Origin: JBGAKG01 sp044224495
GTDB lineage: Bacteria > Myxococcota_A > Polyangia > Polyangiales > Polyangiaceae
Direction of reading: 5' to 3'
Assembly: GCA_044224495.1 (NCBI GenBank)
Contig: JBGAKG010000001.1
Location: 186,001-250,000 of the forward strand
Length of the DNA: 64,000 bases
Of the stretch, positions 18,991-26,884 are shown piece by piece (positions within the stretch are counted from its first letter, which is position 1; every line of letters begins with the position of its first letter). The notes beneath the pieces were generated by a model. That model saw only the letters and a program-made list of their open reading frames with translations. It did no database searches and was not told where the DNA came from. The translations under genes were made by a program, and so were the position numbers.

Positions 18991-19763
18991 TGCACGCCTC
19001 TCGCAAACCCCTCATCGCCGGCAACTGGAAGATGCACCATGGCGGGAGCCAGGGTGTCGCCCTCGCTCACGAGGTCGCCGCGCTCGCGAAGCAGGTGCCG
19101 CACGTCGACCTGATGGTCGCGCCGCCCTACACCGCGCTCGCCGCCGTCGCGCACGAGCTCGATGGCAGCGGCGTGATCCTCGCCGCCCAGAACATGCACG
19201 GCAAGCCGCACGGCGCCTACACCGGAGAGATCAGCGCGGACATGCTGAACGAGTCGGGCGCCCGCTGGGTCATCCTCGGCCACAGCGAGCGGCGCCACAT
19301 CTTCGGCGAGAAAGACGCGGAGATCGCGGTCAAGGTCGGGCATGCCCTGAACTCGTCGCTGTGCGTCTGCCTCTGCGTCGGGGAGACGCTGGAGGAGCGT
19401 GAAGCGGGGAAGACCCTCGAGGTGGTGAAGCGTCAGCTCGACGCGGTCCTCGAGCCCCTCGCGCTCGACCCGCACGAGGAAGCCATCGCCTACGAGCCCG
19501 TCTGGGCGATCGGCACGGGCCGGAACGCGAAGCCGGAGGACGCCGAAGCCGTCCACGTCGAGATCCGGCGCTGGCTCTCCGAGCGCTCCAAGGAGCTGGG
19601 GCTGAAGACCCGGATCCTGTACGGGGGTTCCGCGAAACCGGACAACGCCGAGTCCCTCCTGGCGATGCCGAACGTGGATGGGCTCCTGATCGGTGGAGCG
19701 AGCTTGGACATCGGCTCGTTCGGTGCTATCGCCAAGACCGCCGAAAAACTGGCGGCTTCGTGA
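18990..19763 (+). CDS. tpiA: Triosephosphate isomerase
   Basis: 257 residues, ATG overlapping the pgk stop (TGATG). It interconverts dihydroxyacetone phosphate and glyceraldehyde 3-phosphate. The N-terminal 'AGNWKMH' carries the catalytic Lys, 'ILGHSERRH' the electrophilic His, 'AYEPVWAIGTG' the catalytic Glu and flexible loop 6, and 'YGGSAKPDNA' the phosphate site. All active-site residues are present and the length is normal. Confidence 0.97.
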   Translation: MHASRKPLIAGNWKMHHGGSQGVALAHEVAALAKQVPHVDLMVAPPYTALAAVAHELDGSGVILAAQNMHGKPHGAYTGEISADMLNESGARWVILGHSERRHIFGEKDAEIAVKVGHALNSSLCVCLCVGETLEEREAGKTLEVVKRQLDAVLEPLALDPHEEAIAYEPVWAIGTGRNAKPEDAEAVHVEIRRWLSERSKELGLKTRILYGGSAKPDNAESLLAMPNVDGLLIGGASLDIGSFGAIAKTAEKLAAS

Positions 19764-19779
19764 CGGGTTAGGAAACAAG

Positions 19780-20157
19780 ATGCTCGGCTTCCTCGATGGT
19801 TTTCTGAAGGTCGTGCACGTCCTCGCGTGCCTCATCCTGATCTTCGTCGTTCTCCTCCAGCAGGGGCGCGGCGGCGGCATGGGCGCGGCGTTCGGCGGTG
19901 GCCAGGCGGCGCAGGTCTTCGGCGGGAGCGGGGCCGGCAACATCCTGACGCGCGCGACCGCGATCGCGGCGACCGTGTTCATGCTCACCAGCGTCGGGCT
20001 CGCGTACCGTTCGTCCTCCGGCGACCGCTCGCTCCAGGCCCGCATCGAGCTCGACCGGCAGCGCAAGGCGGAGCGGGGCACGAAGCACAAGGACGACGCG
20101 CCTCCGACGACGCCCGTGCTCTCGGCGACCGCGCCTGCGCCTTCCGCGAGCCCGTGA
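19780..20157 (+). CDS. secG: Preprotein translocase subunit SecG
   Basis: 125 residues from ATG 19780 with TTAGGA nine bases upstream. The two transmembrane helices (about 8-26 and 55-72) and the linker 'LLQQGRGGGMGAAFGGG' with 'QVFGGSGAGNILTRAT' are the SecG signature. It is the non-essential third subunit of the SecYEG channel. A 45-residue charged, Pro/Ala-rich C-terminal extension is longer than in E. coli. Placement after tpiA is common in many bacteria. Confidence 0.93.
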   Translation: MLGFLDGFLKVVHVLACLILIFVVLLQQGRGGGMGAAFGGGQAAQVFGGSGAGNILTRATAIAATVFMLTSVGLAYRSSSGDRSLQARIELDRQRKAERGTKHKDDAPPTTPVLSATAPAPSASP

Positions 20158-20169
20158 GCACGTGAGCCC

Positions 20170-21477
20170 GTGAGAGAGCGCGCGGTCGATGCGCTCGCGC
20201 TCGGCGTCGCCAAGGCGGCGGCGATGGCGTGGGTGCTCCACTGCGGCTTCGTTCAGGTATCGGACGACGACCACTCGCGCGTCGTCATCGCGGAGCTCTT
20301 CGCCCACGCTCCCGCCCTCGATCCGAGCGGCACGAGCTGGCTCCCCTTCCCCTTCTGGCTCCACGGCGCCGCGATGGCGCTCTTCGGGCGCTCGCTCGCG
20401 ACGGAGCACGCGGTCGCGTTCGTCCTCGGCGCGCTCACGGCCCCGCTCCCGTACCTCGCCGCGCGCCACGTCGGCGTGGGCCGGGCGGCGGCGCTGCTCG
20501 GGGCGGCGCTCTTCGCGCTGACGCCGTGGGTCGTGTGGCTCGGCCCGGCCCCGGTGCCGGAGGCGTGGGTCGGTGCCCTCTTGGGCGCCGGTCTGCTCCT
20601 CGTCGGAGCGGGGCGCGCGCGAGCCGCCCTCGTCGGCGCGGGGTTGCTCTGGGCCGCGACGCTGTCTCGCTACGACGGGTGGGCGGCTGCCGCGCTCGCT
20701 GCGATCGTCCTCGCGGTGCGGGCGCTGCGCTCGGAGAAGCGCGAGCGCGCGGTCTTCGCGATCGCGGCCCTCGTCGCGGCCGCCGGCCCGATCCTCTGGA
20801 TGGCGTGGAACCGTCATGCCCACGGGAGCGCCACCCACTTCGTCGACCGCGTCGCCGCGTACCGGCGGAGCATCGGCGCGGCGTCGGCGCCGTTGCCCGA
20901 GAAGCTCCTCGGGTATCCGCGCGCGCTGTGGAGCGCGGCGCCGGAGCTCGTGATCTCGTTCGCGGTGTTCGCCCCGTTCGCGGCGCGAGTGCGCGCCGTT
21001 CGCGCGCGCTGGGGAGCACCGCTCGCGGGCGCGGCGCTGTCGTTCGCGTTCCTGATCTACGGAGACGTGCGCGACGGCGCGCCGACGCATCACCCGGAGC
21101 GCGCGCTGGTCGCTCTGCTGGCGCCGCTCGCGGGGTTCGCGGCCGAGGGCGTCATCGCCGCTCTCGTCGTCTTGATCGCGCGCGCGCGCCGCGTGCTGGT
21201 CGGTGGTCTCGGTGCGGCGGCCTTGGTGGCGTGGTGCTACTTCGCGGCGGGCCGATGGTCCTACGTTCCCGGGCGCGACCCGAGCGAGCGGCGTGACGCG
21301 CAGATCGCCCGCGGGCTCGAGCTCCGCGAGCGCGGCGTGAAGAAGCTCACGATCGAGCCCTGCCAGTACGAGCACTTCGCGTTGGTCGCGGCGTACGGGG
21401 CGCCGGAGAACGTCACGACGCTGCCTTCGTCGAAGGCGCCGGTGACTGGGGACTGTCCGCGGGTGCGGGAGGAGTGA
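20170..21477 (+). CDS. Polytopic GT-C-type glycosyltransferase-like membrane protein
   Basis: 435 residues, GTG start, about ten hydrophobic helices. 'SDDDHSRVVIA' in the first external loop matches the acidic metal-binding position of GT-C (PMT/ArnT-like) enzymes, and 'GDVRDGAPTHHPERAL' is a conserved-looking external loop near residue 305. The short C-terminal soluble tail contains 'ERGVKKLTIEPCQYEHF'. It probably uses a lipid-linked sugar donor at the membrane; donor and acceptor are unknown. It follows secG by 12 bases. Its last 65 bases overlap the convergent ABC exporter gene. Confidence 0.65.
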   Translation: MRERAVDALALGVAKAAAMAWVLHCGFVQVSDDDHSRVVIAELFAHAPALDPSGTSWLPFPFWLHGAAMALFGRSLATEHAVAFVLGALTAPLPYLAARHVGVGRAAALLGAALFALTPWVVWLGPAPVPEAWVGALLGAGLLLVGAGRARAALVGAGLLWAATLSRYDGWAAAALAAIVLAVRALRSEKRERAVFAIAALVAAAGPILWMAWNRHAHGSATHFVDRVAAYRRSIGAASAPLPEKLLGYPRALWSAAPELVISFAVFAPFAARVRAVRARWGAPLAGAALSFAFLIYGDVRDGAPTHHPERALVALLAPLAGFAAEGVIAALVVLIARARRVLVGGLGAAALVAWCYFAAGRWSYVPGRDPSERRDAQIARGLELRERGVKKLTIEPCQYEHFALVAAYGAPENVTTLPSSKAPVTGDCPRVREE

Positions 21478-23008
21478 CGACGCGCCCCGCGTCGAGACGC
21501 ACGACGACGTCGGCCGCGGCGATCAGCTCTTCCGTGTGGGCGGCGACGATGACGACCGCACGGGTCGAGAGCTCCTCGAGGATGCCGACGACGCGCTCGA
21601 TGCCACGCCGATCGAGGTTCGCGTCCGGCTCGTCGAACAGATAGAGCTCGGCGTCCTTGCGCAGGAGGGCGCGAGCGAGCGCGACGCGTTGTCGTTCGCC
21701 GCCGGAGAGATCGTCGACGGACACCGAGAGCGGCTCGTCGCTGTCGTGCGTCCGGAGCGCGGGGAGGACGTCGACGCGGTCGAGGGCAGCGAGCATTTCA
21801 TCGGGAGACGCGTCGTCGATGAAGGTCATCGCCTCGCGAATGGTCGCCATCGCCGAGAGGTGGGGCCGCTGGGAGAGGTACGCGATGCGCTTGCGCAGCG
21901 CCGCGAGGTCGAGCGTCGAGAGGGGCGCGCGACCGAAGGAGATCGTGCCGGCCGACGGGCGGACGAGTGCAACGAGCGCACGAACCAGCGTGCTCTTCCC
22001 CGAGCCGTTTGGGCCGGCGAGGACGATGAGCGCCGGCTCATCGATCCGGAGGTCGACGTCCCGCAGCGCATCGCAGTCACCGAAGTGCACTGACAGCTCG
22101 CTCACCTGGATCGGCCACATGCCTTCCAAACGAGCGTCTCCGGTGGCCTCGGCGGGAGCGGCGAGTGCGCTCTCGAACTCGCGCACGCGGGGCGCGAGCT
22201 GAACCCACTCCGCAGCGACGAGGAGCGCGCTTCCGATCGCGGGAAGAAGCGCGCCCAGGGGTGCCAGCTCACGAAGGCCCCCGCTTGGGCGAAGCGCGAA
22301 GTAGACCCCTGCCCCCGCTAGGAACGCGAGAACGACGGGGCCGCGCCCCAAAAGGCCCGTTCCGAGCGACGCGCGCAGCTGTTGTGCCGCCCAGGCGCGA
22401 GCGCGCTCGCGCGTCTGCGCGCGATACCTTTCGCTCGCGCCCGCCGCAGAGATGTCTTCCCGCCCGAGCAGACCCTCGTACACCGCGCGGAACGCGCTGG
22501 CCTGGAGAGCGAACGCGCCCTCCGAGAGAGCGAGTGCTGCCCGTCGAAGCGAGATGACGACGATCGCGGCAGTAAGCGCACCAGCCGAGACGCACGCGAG
22601 AGCACCAAGCGAGAGGTCGTAGAGGACGAACGGAGCGAATACCGCGAGACTGATTGCGTCGCCCGCCAACGTGGGCCAGAGGCGCCCTTTCAGGGTGGCC
22701 CGGGCGTCCGCGCCGCGAACGAGCGCACCTCGCAGCGTCGCCGTGTCGAACGCTCCACTCGCGGGGCGGTGTGCTGCCGCCAGCAGCTCGTCATAGCCAA
22801 CGGTCTCGAGCCGCCGCACACGCGCTGACATCGCAGCCGTGCGCGCCAAGAACGCCCCGCCGGTGAGCAATGTCACGGCGACGGCGACGGCGACCCGACC
22901 ATCCGCAGCTGCTCGGGCGCCAAATAGCAGTGCGCCCCGCTCGAAGATGAGGAGCGAGGCGCACAGGATGGAGCTTATGGGACGCGGCTCAGCCGCCGCC
23001 ACCAGCAT
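21413..23008 (-). CDS. ABC exporter with fused permease and ATPase (lasso-type D protein)
   Basis: 531 residues. The N-terminal 290 residues form a transmembrane domain of CydC/ABC-B type with about five to six helices. The ATPase has Walker A GPNGSGKS near 338, the Q-loop in 'YLSQRPHLSAM', signature LSGGERQRVALARAL and Walker B 'LYLFDEPDANLD'. In lasso-peptide loci this protein exports the mature peptide and gives self-immunity (family knowledge). It is the last gene of the minus-strand RiPP operon; its ATG at 23008 overlaps the upstream lipoprotein gene by 20 bases, so they are likely translated together. Confidence 0.85.
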   Translation of the reverse strand: MLVAAAEPRPISSILCASLLIFERGALLFGARAAADGRVAVAVAVTLLTGGAFLARTAAMSARVRRLETVGYDELLAAAHRPASGAFDTATLRGALVRGADARATLKGRLWPTLAGDAISLAVFAPFVLYDLSLGALACVSAGALTAAIVVISLRRAALALSEGAFALQASAFRAVYEGLLGREDISAAGASERYRAQTRERARAWAAQQLRASLGTGLLGRGPVVLAFLAGAGVYFALRPSGGLRELAPLGALLPAIGSALLVAAEWVQLAPRVREFESALAAPAEATGDARLEGMWPIQVSELSVHFGDCDALRDVDLRIDEPALIVLAGPNGSGKSTLVRALVALVRPSAGTISFGRAPLSTLDLAALRKRIAYLSQRPHLSAMATIREAMTFIDDASPDEMLAALDRVDVLPALRTHDSDEPLSVSVDDLSGGERQRVALARALLRKDAELYLFDEPDANLDRRGIERVVGILEELSTRAVVIVAAHTEELIAAADVVVRLDAGRVVTPPAPADSPQSPAPSTKAAS

Positions 23009-23915
23009 CCTTGATGGTGAGCTGCCCGCAGGCGAACGGCGTAGTGGTCAGCGTACCGGTTGCGCACTTTGCGGTGATGAAGTCACACGTGCCGCTCGCG
23101 CACTCCCAGTTCGCGGTGCACGCCGCGCCGTTCGCAAGTCTCGTCGTGCAAATGAGGGGGGCGACACCACCATCTTTCTGAATGTCGCATCGCGCTGGCG
23201 TCCCGAGGTAGCCCCTCACCTGACACTCTTCGTTGCGCCCGTTGCAGGTCCCCTGACCGGAGCCGAGGAGTGGCGTGCAGGTGCCCAAGCCTGCATCGGT
23301 GCTGGCATCCGGTCCATTCGCGACGCAGTAGCCATTCGCGCACTCGATGCTGGTATTGCAGGGCTGACCGTTCGCTTGGGTTCCCGTGACAGCCCCAAAG
23401 CACGCGACCGACGTGGTGTTCAGGTCGCCGGAGGTGATGGTGGGACAGGTGAACGTGGCAACGTTCGCGAGGCACGTCGCGACTTGAGCCGGGTTGAGGG
23501 TCAGTCGTCCACCGTAGACGACAGCAGCATCGTTATCCTGCAGCGCGCGGAGGCTCTGGTCCCAGCCGTTCTGGAGCGTCGTACGACACTTGACGGAGTC
23601 GAACGCCGAGGCATCCGCACCGAAGCAGCACTGGGCGTAGCGACCGCAGAAGGTCGACACCTGTGCGTCCATGAACGCGAGGATGTCCTGCGCATCCGAC
23701 GCCTTCGACGAGTCACTTGCATCGCTCGCGTCCGCCACGTCTGGACCCACATCGGGAGTGACGACGTCGACCGTGTTCACGTCGGTGGTCGTGTCCGGCC
23801 CCGAGTCGGCCACGGGCTGGACCGGATCGTCACTGCACCCCACCAGAGCAGCCCCGGCTCCAATCCCAGACCCAACCATTACGGCAGCGAAGACGAACAT
23901 CCGCGTTCGATTCAT
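22989..23915 (-). CDS. Cys-rich lipoprotein embedded in the RiPP operon
   Basis: 308 residues from ATG 23915, with GGGAG about ten bases upstream. The signal peptide ends ALVGC. An Asp/Thr/Val/Ser linker (30-75) precedes a domain with Cys about every 10-20 residues. Motifs of the form 'NGxxCxxxxECxxGxC' occur twice ('GQPCNTSIECANGYC', 'GAACTANWECASGTC'), as in Dickkopf-like myxobacterial surface proteins. It lies between B2 (41-base gap) and the exporter (20-base overlap), so it is co-transcribed with the RiPP genes. A role in binding, storing or displaying the product outside the cell is inference. Confidence 0.7.
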   Translation of the reverse strand: MNRTRMFVFAAVMVGSGIGAGAALVGCSDDPVQPVADSGPDTTTDVNTVDVVTPDVGPDVADASDASDSSKASDAQDILAFMDAQVSTFCGRYAQCCFGADASAFDSVKCRTTLQNGWDQSLRALQDNDAAVVYGGRLTLNPAQVATCLANVATFTCPTITSGDLNTTSVACFGAVTGTQANGQPCNTSIECANGYCVANGPDASTDAGLGTCTPLLGSGQGTCNGRNEECQVRGYLGTPARCDIQKDGGVAPLICTTRLANGAACTANWECASGTCDFITAKCATGTLTTTPFACGQLTIKDAGGGG

Positions 23916-23956
23916 TTTGAATGACTCCCTTCCGAAATCTACGAGCGAAGCAAGAA

Positions 23957-24298
23957 TCATGCAAGCCGAAGGATGACCTCGCCATCCGGTTCACTTGCAC
24001 GGAGAGGTACACCGTCGAATTCCACCCACGCGTGGGCCCGAAACCGTCCCGACGGCGGACTCACCCCAACGACGACTTCGGAGCCAGGAAGGCGCGCCGC
24101 GACCGTCATGGCCCGCGTGAGACACGTCCCCATGCGCAACCGCGAAGCCACGCGGGTAGCGCGGGTGAGATCGGCAGGAGGAAGCACGCGCGCGACCATT
24201 TTGACGGCCGCGAGCGCTCGCTGGGTGCCATTGTGGGACCGTCCCACCGTTCCCAGGGCGATGATGCTGGCGAGGTGGAGGAGGTGGTCTGAGATCAT
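23957..24298 (-). CDS. Transglutaminase-like leader peptidase (lasso B2 type)
   Basis: 113 residues from ATG 24298, chosen because it overlaps the B1 stop (ATGA). The family cleaves the leader from a lasso precursor with a Cys-His-Asp triad. The catalytic Cys is in 'RLRMGTCLTRAM' and the His in 'RFRAHAWVEFDG', the normal B2 spacing; the acidic third member is probably the Asp of 'EFDG'. The protein is a minimal version of the 130-150 residue family. It acts with the PqqD-like B1 protein, which presents the leader. Confidence 0.82.
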   Translation of the reverse strand: MISDHLLHLASIIALGTVGRSHNGTQRALAAVKMVARVLPPADLTRATRVASRLRMGTCLTRAMTVAARLPGSEVVVGVSPPSGRFRAHAWVEFDGVPLRASEPDGEVILRLA

Positions 24299-24588
24299 CC
24301 CTGACCTTCGAGTTGGACGAGCCCCCGGGCAATCCATTCGCGTCCCAGCGCCATCACGTCGCGAACCGCGGTGGTGACATCCACGTCATAGTGCTTGGCG
24401 ATTTCGTCGGAGACGGCCCCCAAGGAAAGGCCAGCCGACACCCCTTGCCAAGCGACGACCCCCGCATCTTTCAGAGCATAGTATTCGCCCGTCCTCAAGT
24501 CGAGGAGCACCAACTCACCGTCGAACAGCCGGGCACGCACGGTCGCCGCTGGAATGAGTCGCGAGGCGGGGCTCAGAGATTCACTCAC
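24295..24588 (-). CDS. PqqD-like RiPP recognition element (lasso B1 type)
   Basis: 97 residues, GTG start overlapping the stop of the kinase-like gene. The winged-helix PqqD fold is visible as 'DGELVLLDLRTGEYYALKDA' (strands 1-3), 'VVAWQGVSAG', 'AVSDEIAKHYDVD' and 'VRDVMALGREWIARGLVQ'. Such proteins bind the conserved YxxPxL part of the leader and hand it to B2 and the cyclase. Standard length. Confidence 0.88.
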   Translation of the reverse strand: MSESLSPASRLIPAATVRARLFDGELVLLDLRTGEYYALKDAGVVAWQGVSAGLSLGAVSDEIAKHYDVDVTTAVRDVMALGREWIARGLVQLEGQG

Positions 24589-25301
24589 GCGACGTACCTC
24601 CTAGCACGCTCGACTTGCGCGGCCACGTCGGCAGGCGACGCGGAGATGGGCCGGACCATGCGGAAGATCCGGACCTCGCGGACGGTCGACTCCACGAGCT
24701 CGAAATGCCGTTCGAGCGCGGAAGCATCCCCTTCGAGATGGAAGAGCGCCGCGGAGACGGCGCGCATCGCCTCGCTCCCCCGAAGCGGCTCGACTCGAAT
24801 CTCGGTCGCCATCGCATCCGGCGCGAGCTCGACGGCGACGCCTAGCCGAACCGGGCGCGTCGCCGATGTCGCCGCAGTGACCGGGCCCTTGCCCGACCCA
24901 TGCCGGAGCCAGTGCTCGCTCTCCCCGGGGAGAAGCAATGCTCCGTCCGCAGCAAAGTCGACGAACGCCGTGTCATCGGCGTGGAGCGTCGCTCCCCGCC
25001 GAACCCACTCGGCGGCAAGTGTCGATTTTCCGACCCCACTCGGCCCGAACATCATCAGGCCTTCACCATCGATTCCAACCGCCGCCGCGTGGAACGAAGC
25101 GCGGCCTTCGATCGCACGGTCGATCGCGCGCGCGCTCCCGCGGGCGAGCTTCCTGAAGCGTGCGGCGTCGGCGCCCCGAGCGGCGACCAGGCGTGGCGTT
25201 CGGTCGCTCTGGTACGTCGCGAGCCCTCGCCATTCGGCAACGACCCGGTCTCCTTGCCTCTCGAGGTGGAACTCGATCGGGCGCTGACTCTCAGGCGTCA
25301 C
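24585..25301 (-). CDS. HPr-kinase-like P-loop protein of the RiPP operon
   Basis: 238 residues, GTG start overlapping the cyclase stop (GTGA). The centre has 'MFGPSGVGKSTLAAEWVRRG' (P-loop about 83-90) and 'LHADDTAFVDF', the double acidic motif of HprK/PEP-carboxykinase folds. Relatives occur in many lasso loci; in a few, such as paeninodin, the kinase phosphorylates the C-terminal Ser of the precursor (family knowledge). The precursor here ends Lys-Pro with no C-terminal Ser, so that reaction is not available; other Ser/Thr positions or a non-kinase role are open. Confidence 0.78.
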   Translation of the reverse strand: MTPESQRPIEFHLERQGDRVVAEWRGLATYQSDRTPRLVAARGADAARFRKLARGSARAIDRAIEGRASFHAAAVGIDGEGLMMFGPSGVGKSTLAAEWVRRGATLHADDTAFVDFAADGALLLPGESEHWLRHGSGKGPVTAATSATRPVRLGVAVELAPDAMATEIRVEPLRGSEAMRAVSAALFHLEGDASALERHFELVESTVREVRIFRMVRPISASPADVAAQVERARRYVA

Positions 25302-26659
25302 GAGAGCCTCGAGCGGAGGAAGGCCTCCGCGCTGAGGATCGGCCAGATCACGACGTCGTGGATGCCACGTTCGCGAAGGCCGCGGCGGAAGAGGACCGGG
25401 TCGACCAAGCCAAGCCGCGCGAGCTCCTCGACATTCGTCAATCGCTCGATCGTCGGGGCTCTTTGCCGCCCAAGCCTCGCCAGGTCAGCGTAGGCGCCAG
25501 CCTTGGCGATCCGTTCCCGTACCCGCGAGGGTACGCGCGCCGGGAGAGCGCGCCGAAAGAGGCCCCGGTCGATGCCTCCGAGATTCATCCGCTGGAACGG
25601 CACCGCGCTGGCAAAGGCGACCAGGTCGTTGTCCAACATCGGGTCCCCACGCGCGAGACCCGTCTGTTGGACTGTCTGCATTCGGAGGCCGATGGCGCGA
25701 CGAGTTCGGCGAACGAGCTCGGAGCGCCACTCGTGCTCGGCGAGCGGAGGAAGATACCCCGAACCCGTAGCTTCGATCCCCGCGAGGCCAGCACGGAGTA
25801 CGCTCTCCGAGAGCCATGGCGCCCGCTTGGCGAAGCCGCGCTTGACGCGACCGAGATGCAGCGCTCGCGGCATCGCGCGACGAGCGAGCGGGCCGAGCAA
25901 CGTTTGCCGAACCCTTCGGAGGAAACTCTCGGCGTAAGGGGTCTTCAGCCGTTTCAGAAAAGCGAGGGCAGCGGTGGGGTCACGTGCCACCCACGTCGCT
26001 ACCTCGTGCGCGTTGCCGGAGAGCACGTCGTCGCCATAGCCGCCCGTCAGCAAGACGTCCGCTCCCCCGCGAATGACCTCGCCCATGCAGTGGAGCTCGT
26101 GGACCGCAGTGAAGGTCAGGTAGGGCAGACCGTCGACGACCAAGGCTGGAGACAGATCTTCGGGCGCATCGTCCACGCGAACCACGCGGTGCTCCACTCC
26201 GAACGCCGAGCACATCTCACGCGCGTAGCTGACGTCCGCACCCGCATCGAAGTCGAAGGTGTACGCGATGACGTCCGCCGCCGAGCGAACCTCACAGGCG
26301 GCCGCGAGCACTCCCGCAGAGTCAATCCCGCCGAGAGAGACTGCCAGGCGGCGAGCCCCCACTGCACAACGCTCGACTGCGGTCCGGACGCGCTGCCAGA
26401 GCTGCGCGGCGAGCTCCTCATCGCTGGATTCCAGGTCGACGGCCGCTTTTTCGGGAGGGGGCACGGCACCCCGTACGAGCGCGGTGTCCAGCGTCAACCC
26501 GGTGTCGCTCGGAAAGGCTCGGAGGAGATGCTCCGAAAGGCCCGCGAGATTCAGGTTGACGAGCGGGAGCCCGTTGGCTGACGCGACCCGCCGTCCCCAC
26601 CACGTATAGTTTGGGTCCCCCGGAGACGATCGCGCAGGGGTGAGGCCCTCGAGCCGCAC
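25298..26659 (-). CDS. Asparagine-synthetase-like lasso cyclase (C protein), short N-terminus
   Basis: 453 residues from GTG 26659, eight bases after the precursor stop. The ATP-PPi site reads 'AVSLGGIDSAGVLAA' (PP-loop about 108-115), followed by 'YTFDFDAGADVSYA' and 'LLTGGYGDDVLSG', the second adenylation motif. In the family the enzyme adenylates the ring Asp/Glu side chain so that the freed N-terminus can close the macrolactam. Only about 105 residues precede the PP-loop, where typical McjC proteins have about 200 including a class II amidotransferase fold; that domain is absent or reduced here. The C-terminal half keeps 'ARGDPMLDNDLVAFA'. Confidence 0.85.
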   Translation of the reverse strand: MRLEGLTPARSSPGDPNYTWWGRRVASANGLPLVNLNLAGLSEHLLRAFPSDTGLTLDTALVRGAVPPPEKAAVDLESSDEELAAQLWQRVRTAVERCAVGARRLAVSLGGIDSAGVLAAACEVRSAADVIAYTFDFDAGADVSYAREMCSAFGVEHRVVRVDDAPEDLSPALVVDGLPYLTFTAVHELHCMGEVIRGGADVLLTGGYGDDVLSGNAHEVATWVARDPTAALAFLKRLKTPYAESFLRRVRQTLLGPLARRAMPRALHLGRVKRGFAKRAPWLSESVLRAGLAGIEATGSGYLPPLAEHEWRSELVRRTRRAIGLRMQTVQQTGLARGDPMLDNDLVAFASAVPFQRMNLGGIDRGLFRRALPARVPSRVRERIAKAGAYADLARLGRQRAPTIERLTNVEELARLGLVDPVLFRRGLRERGIHDVVIWPILSAEAFLRSRLS

Positions 26660-26666
26660 GGAGAGG

Positions 26667-26828
26667 TCAGGGCTTGGCGTCCGGAAACGGACCTTCCGTC
26701 AGGGAGCCCGACTGCGTCCCCGTCAGCTCCCGCACCGTACCGAGGCGAACGAGCTTGGGGGCCGAATAGGGAAGCTTGCGCGTTTCAGCGCTCTTGTCCT
26801 TCTGCTCGCGCGTGTCCTCAGTCGTCAT
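26667..26828 (-). CDS. Lasso-peptide-like RiPP precursor
   Basis: 53 residues, ATG with AGAGG eight bases upstream. A charged N-terminus leads to 'LPYSAPKLVRLGTVRELT', which matches the lasso leader rule YxxPxLxxxG...T recognised by B1 proteins. The rest is TGTQSGSLTEGPFPDAKP. If the conserved Thr of RELT is at leader position -2, the core starts at Thr38 and Glu45 is residue 8. If cleavage precedes Gly37, Glu is residue 9. Both give an 8- or 9-residue ring with a tail GPFPDAKP. The cyclase starts eight bases downstream. Mass spectrometry would fix the register. Confidence 0.85.
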   Translation of the reverse strand: MTTEDTREQKDKSAETRKLPYSAPKLVRLGTVRELTGTQSGSLTEGPFPDAKP

Positions 26829-26884
26829 CGGAGAGCCTCTTCTCGAACTACGATGCAGGGCCGCGACCCCACATTCAGAGCCGC

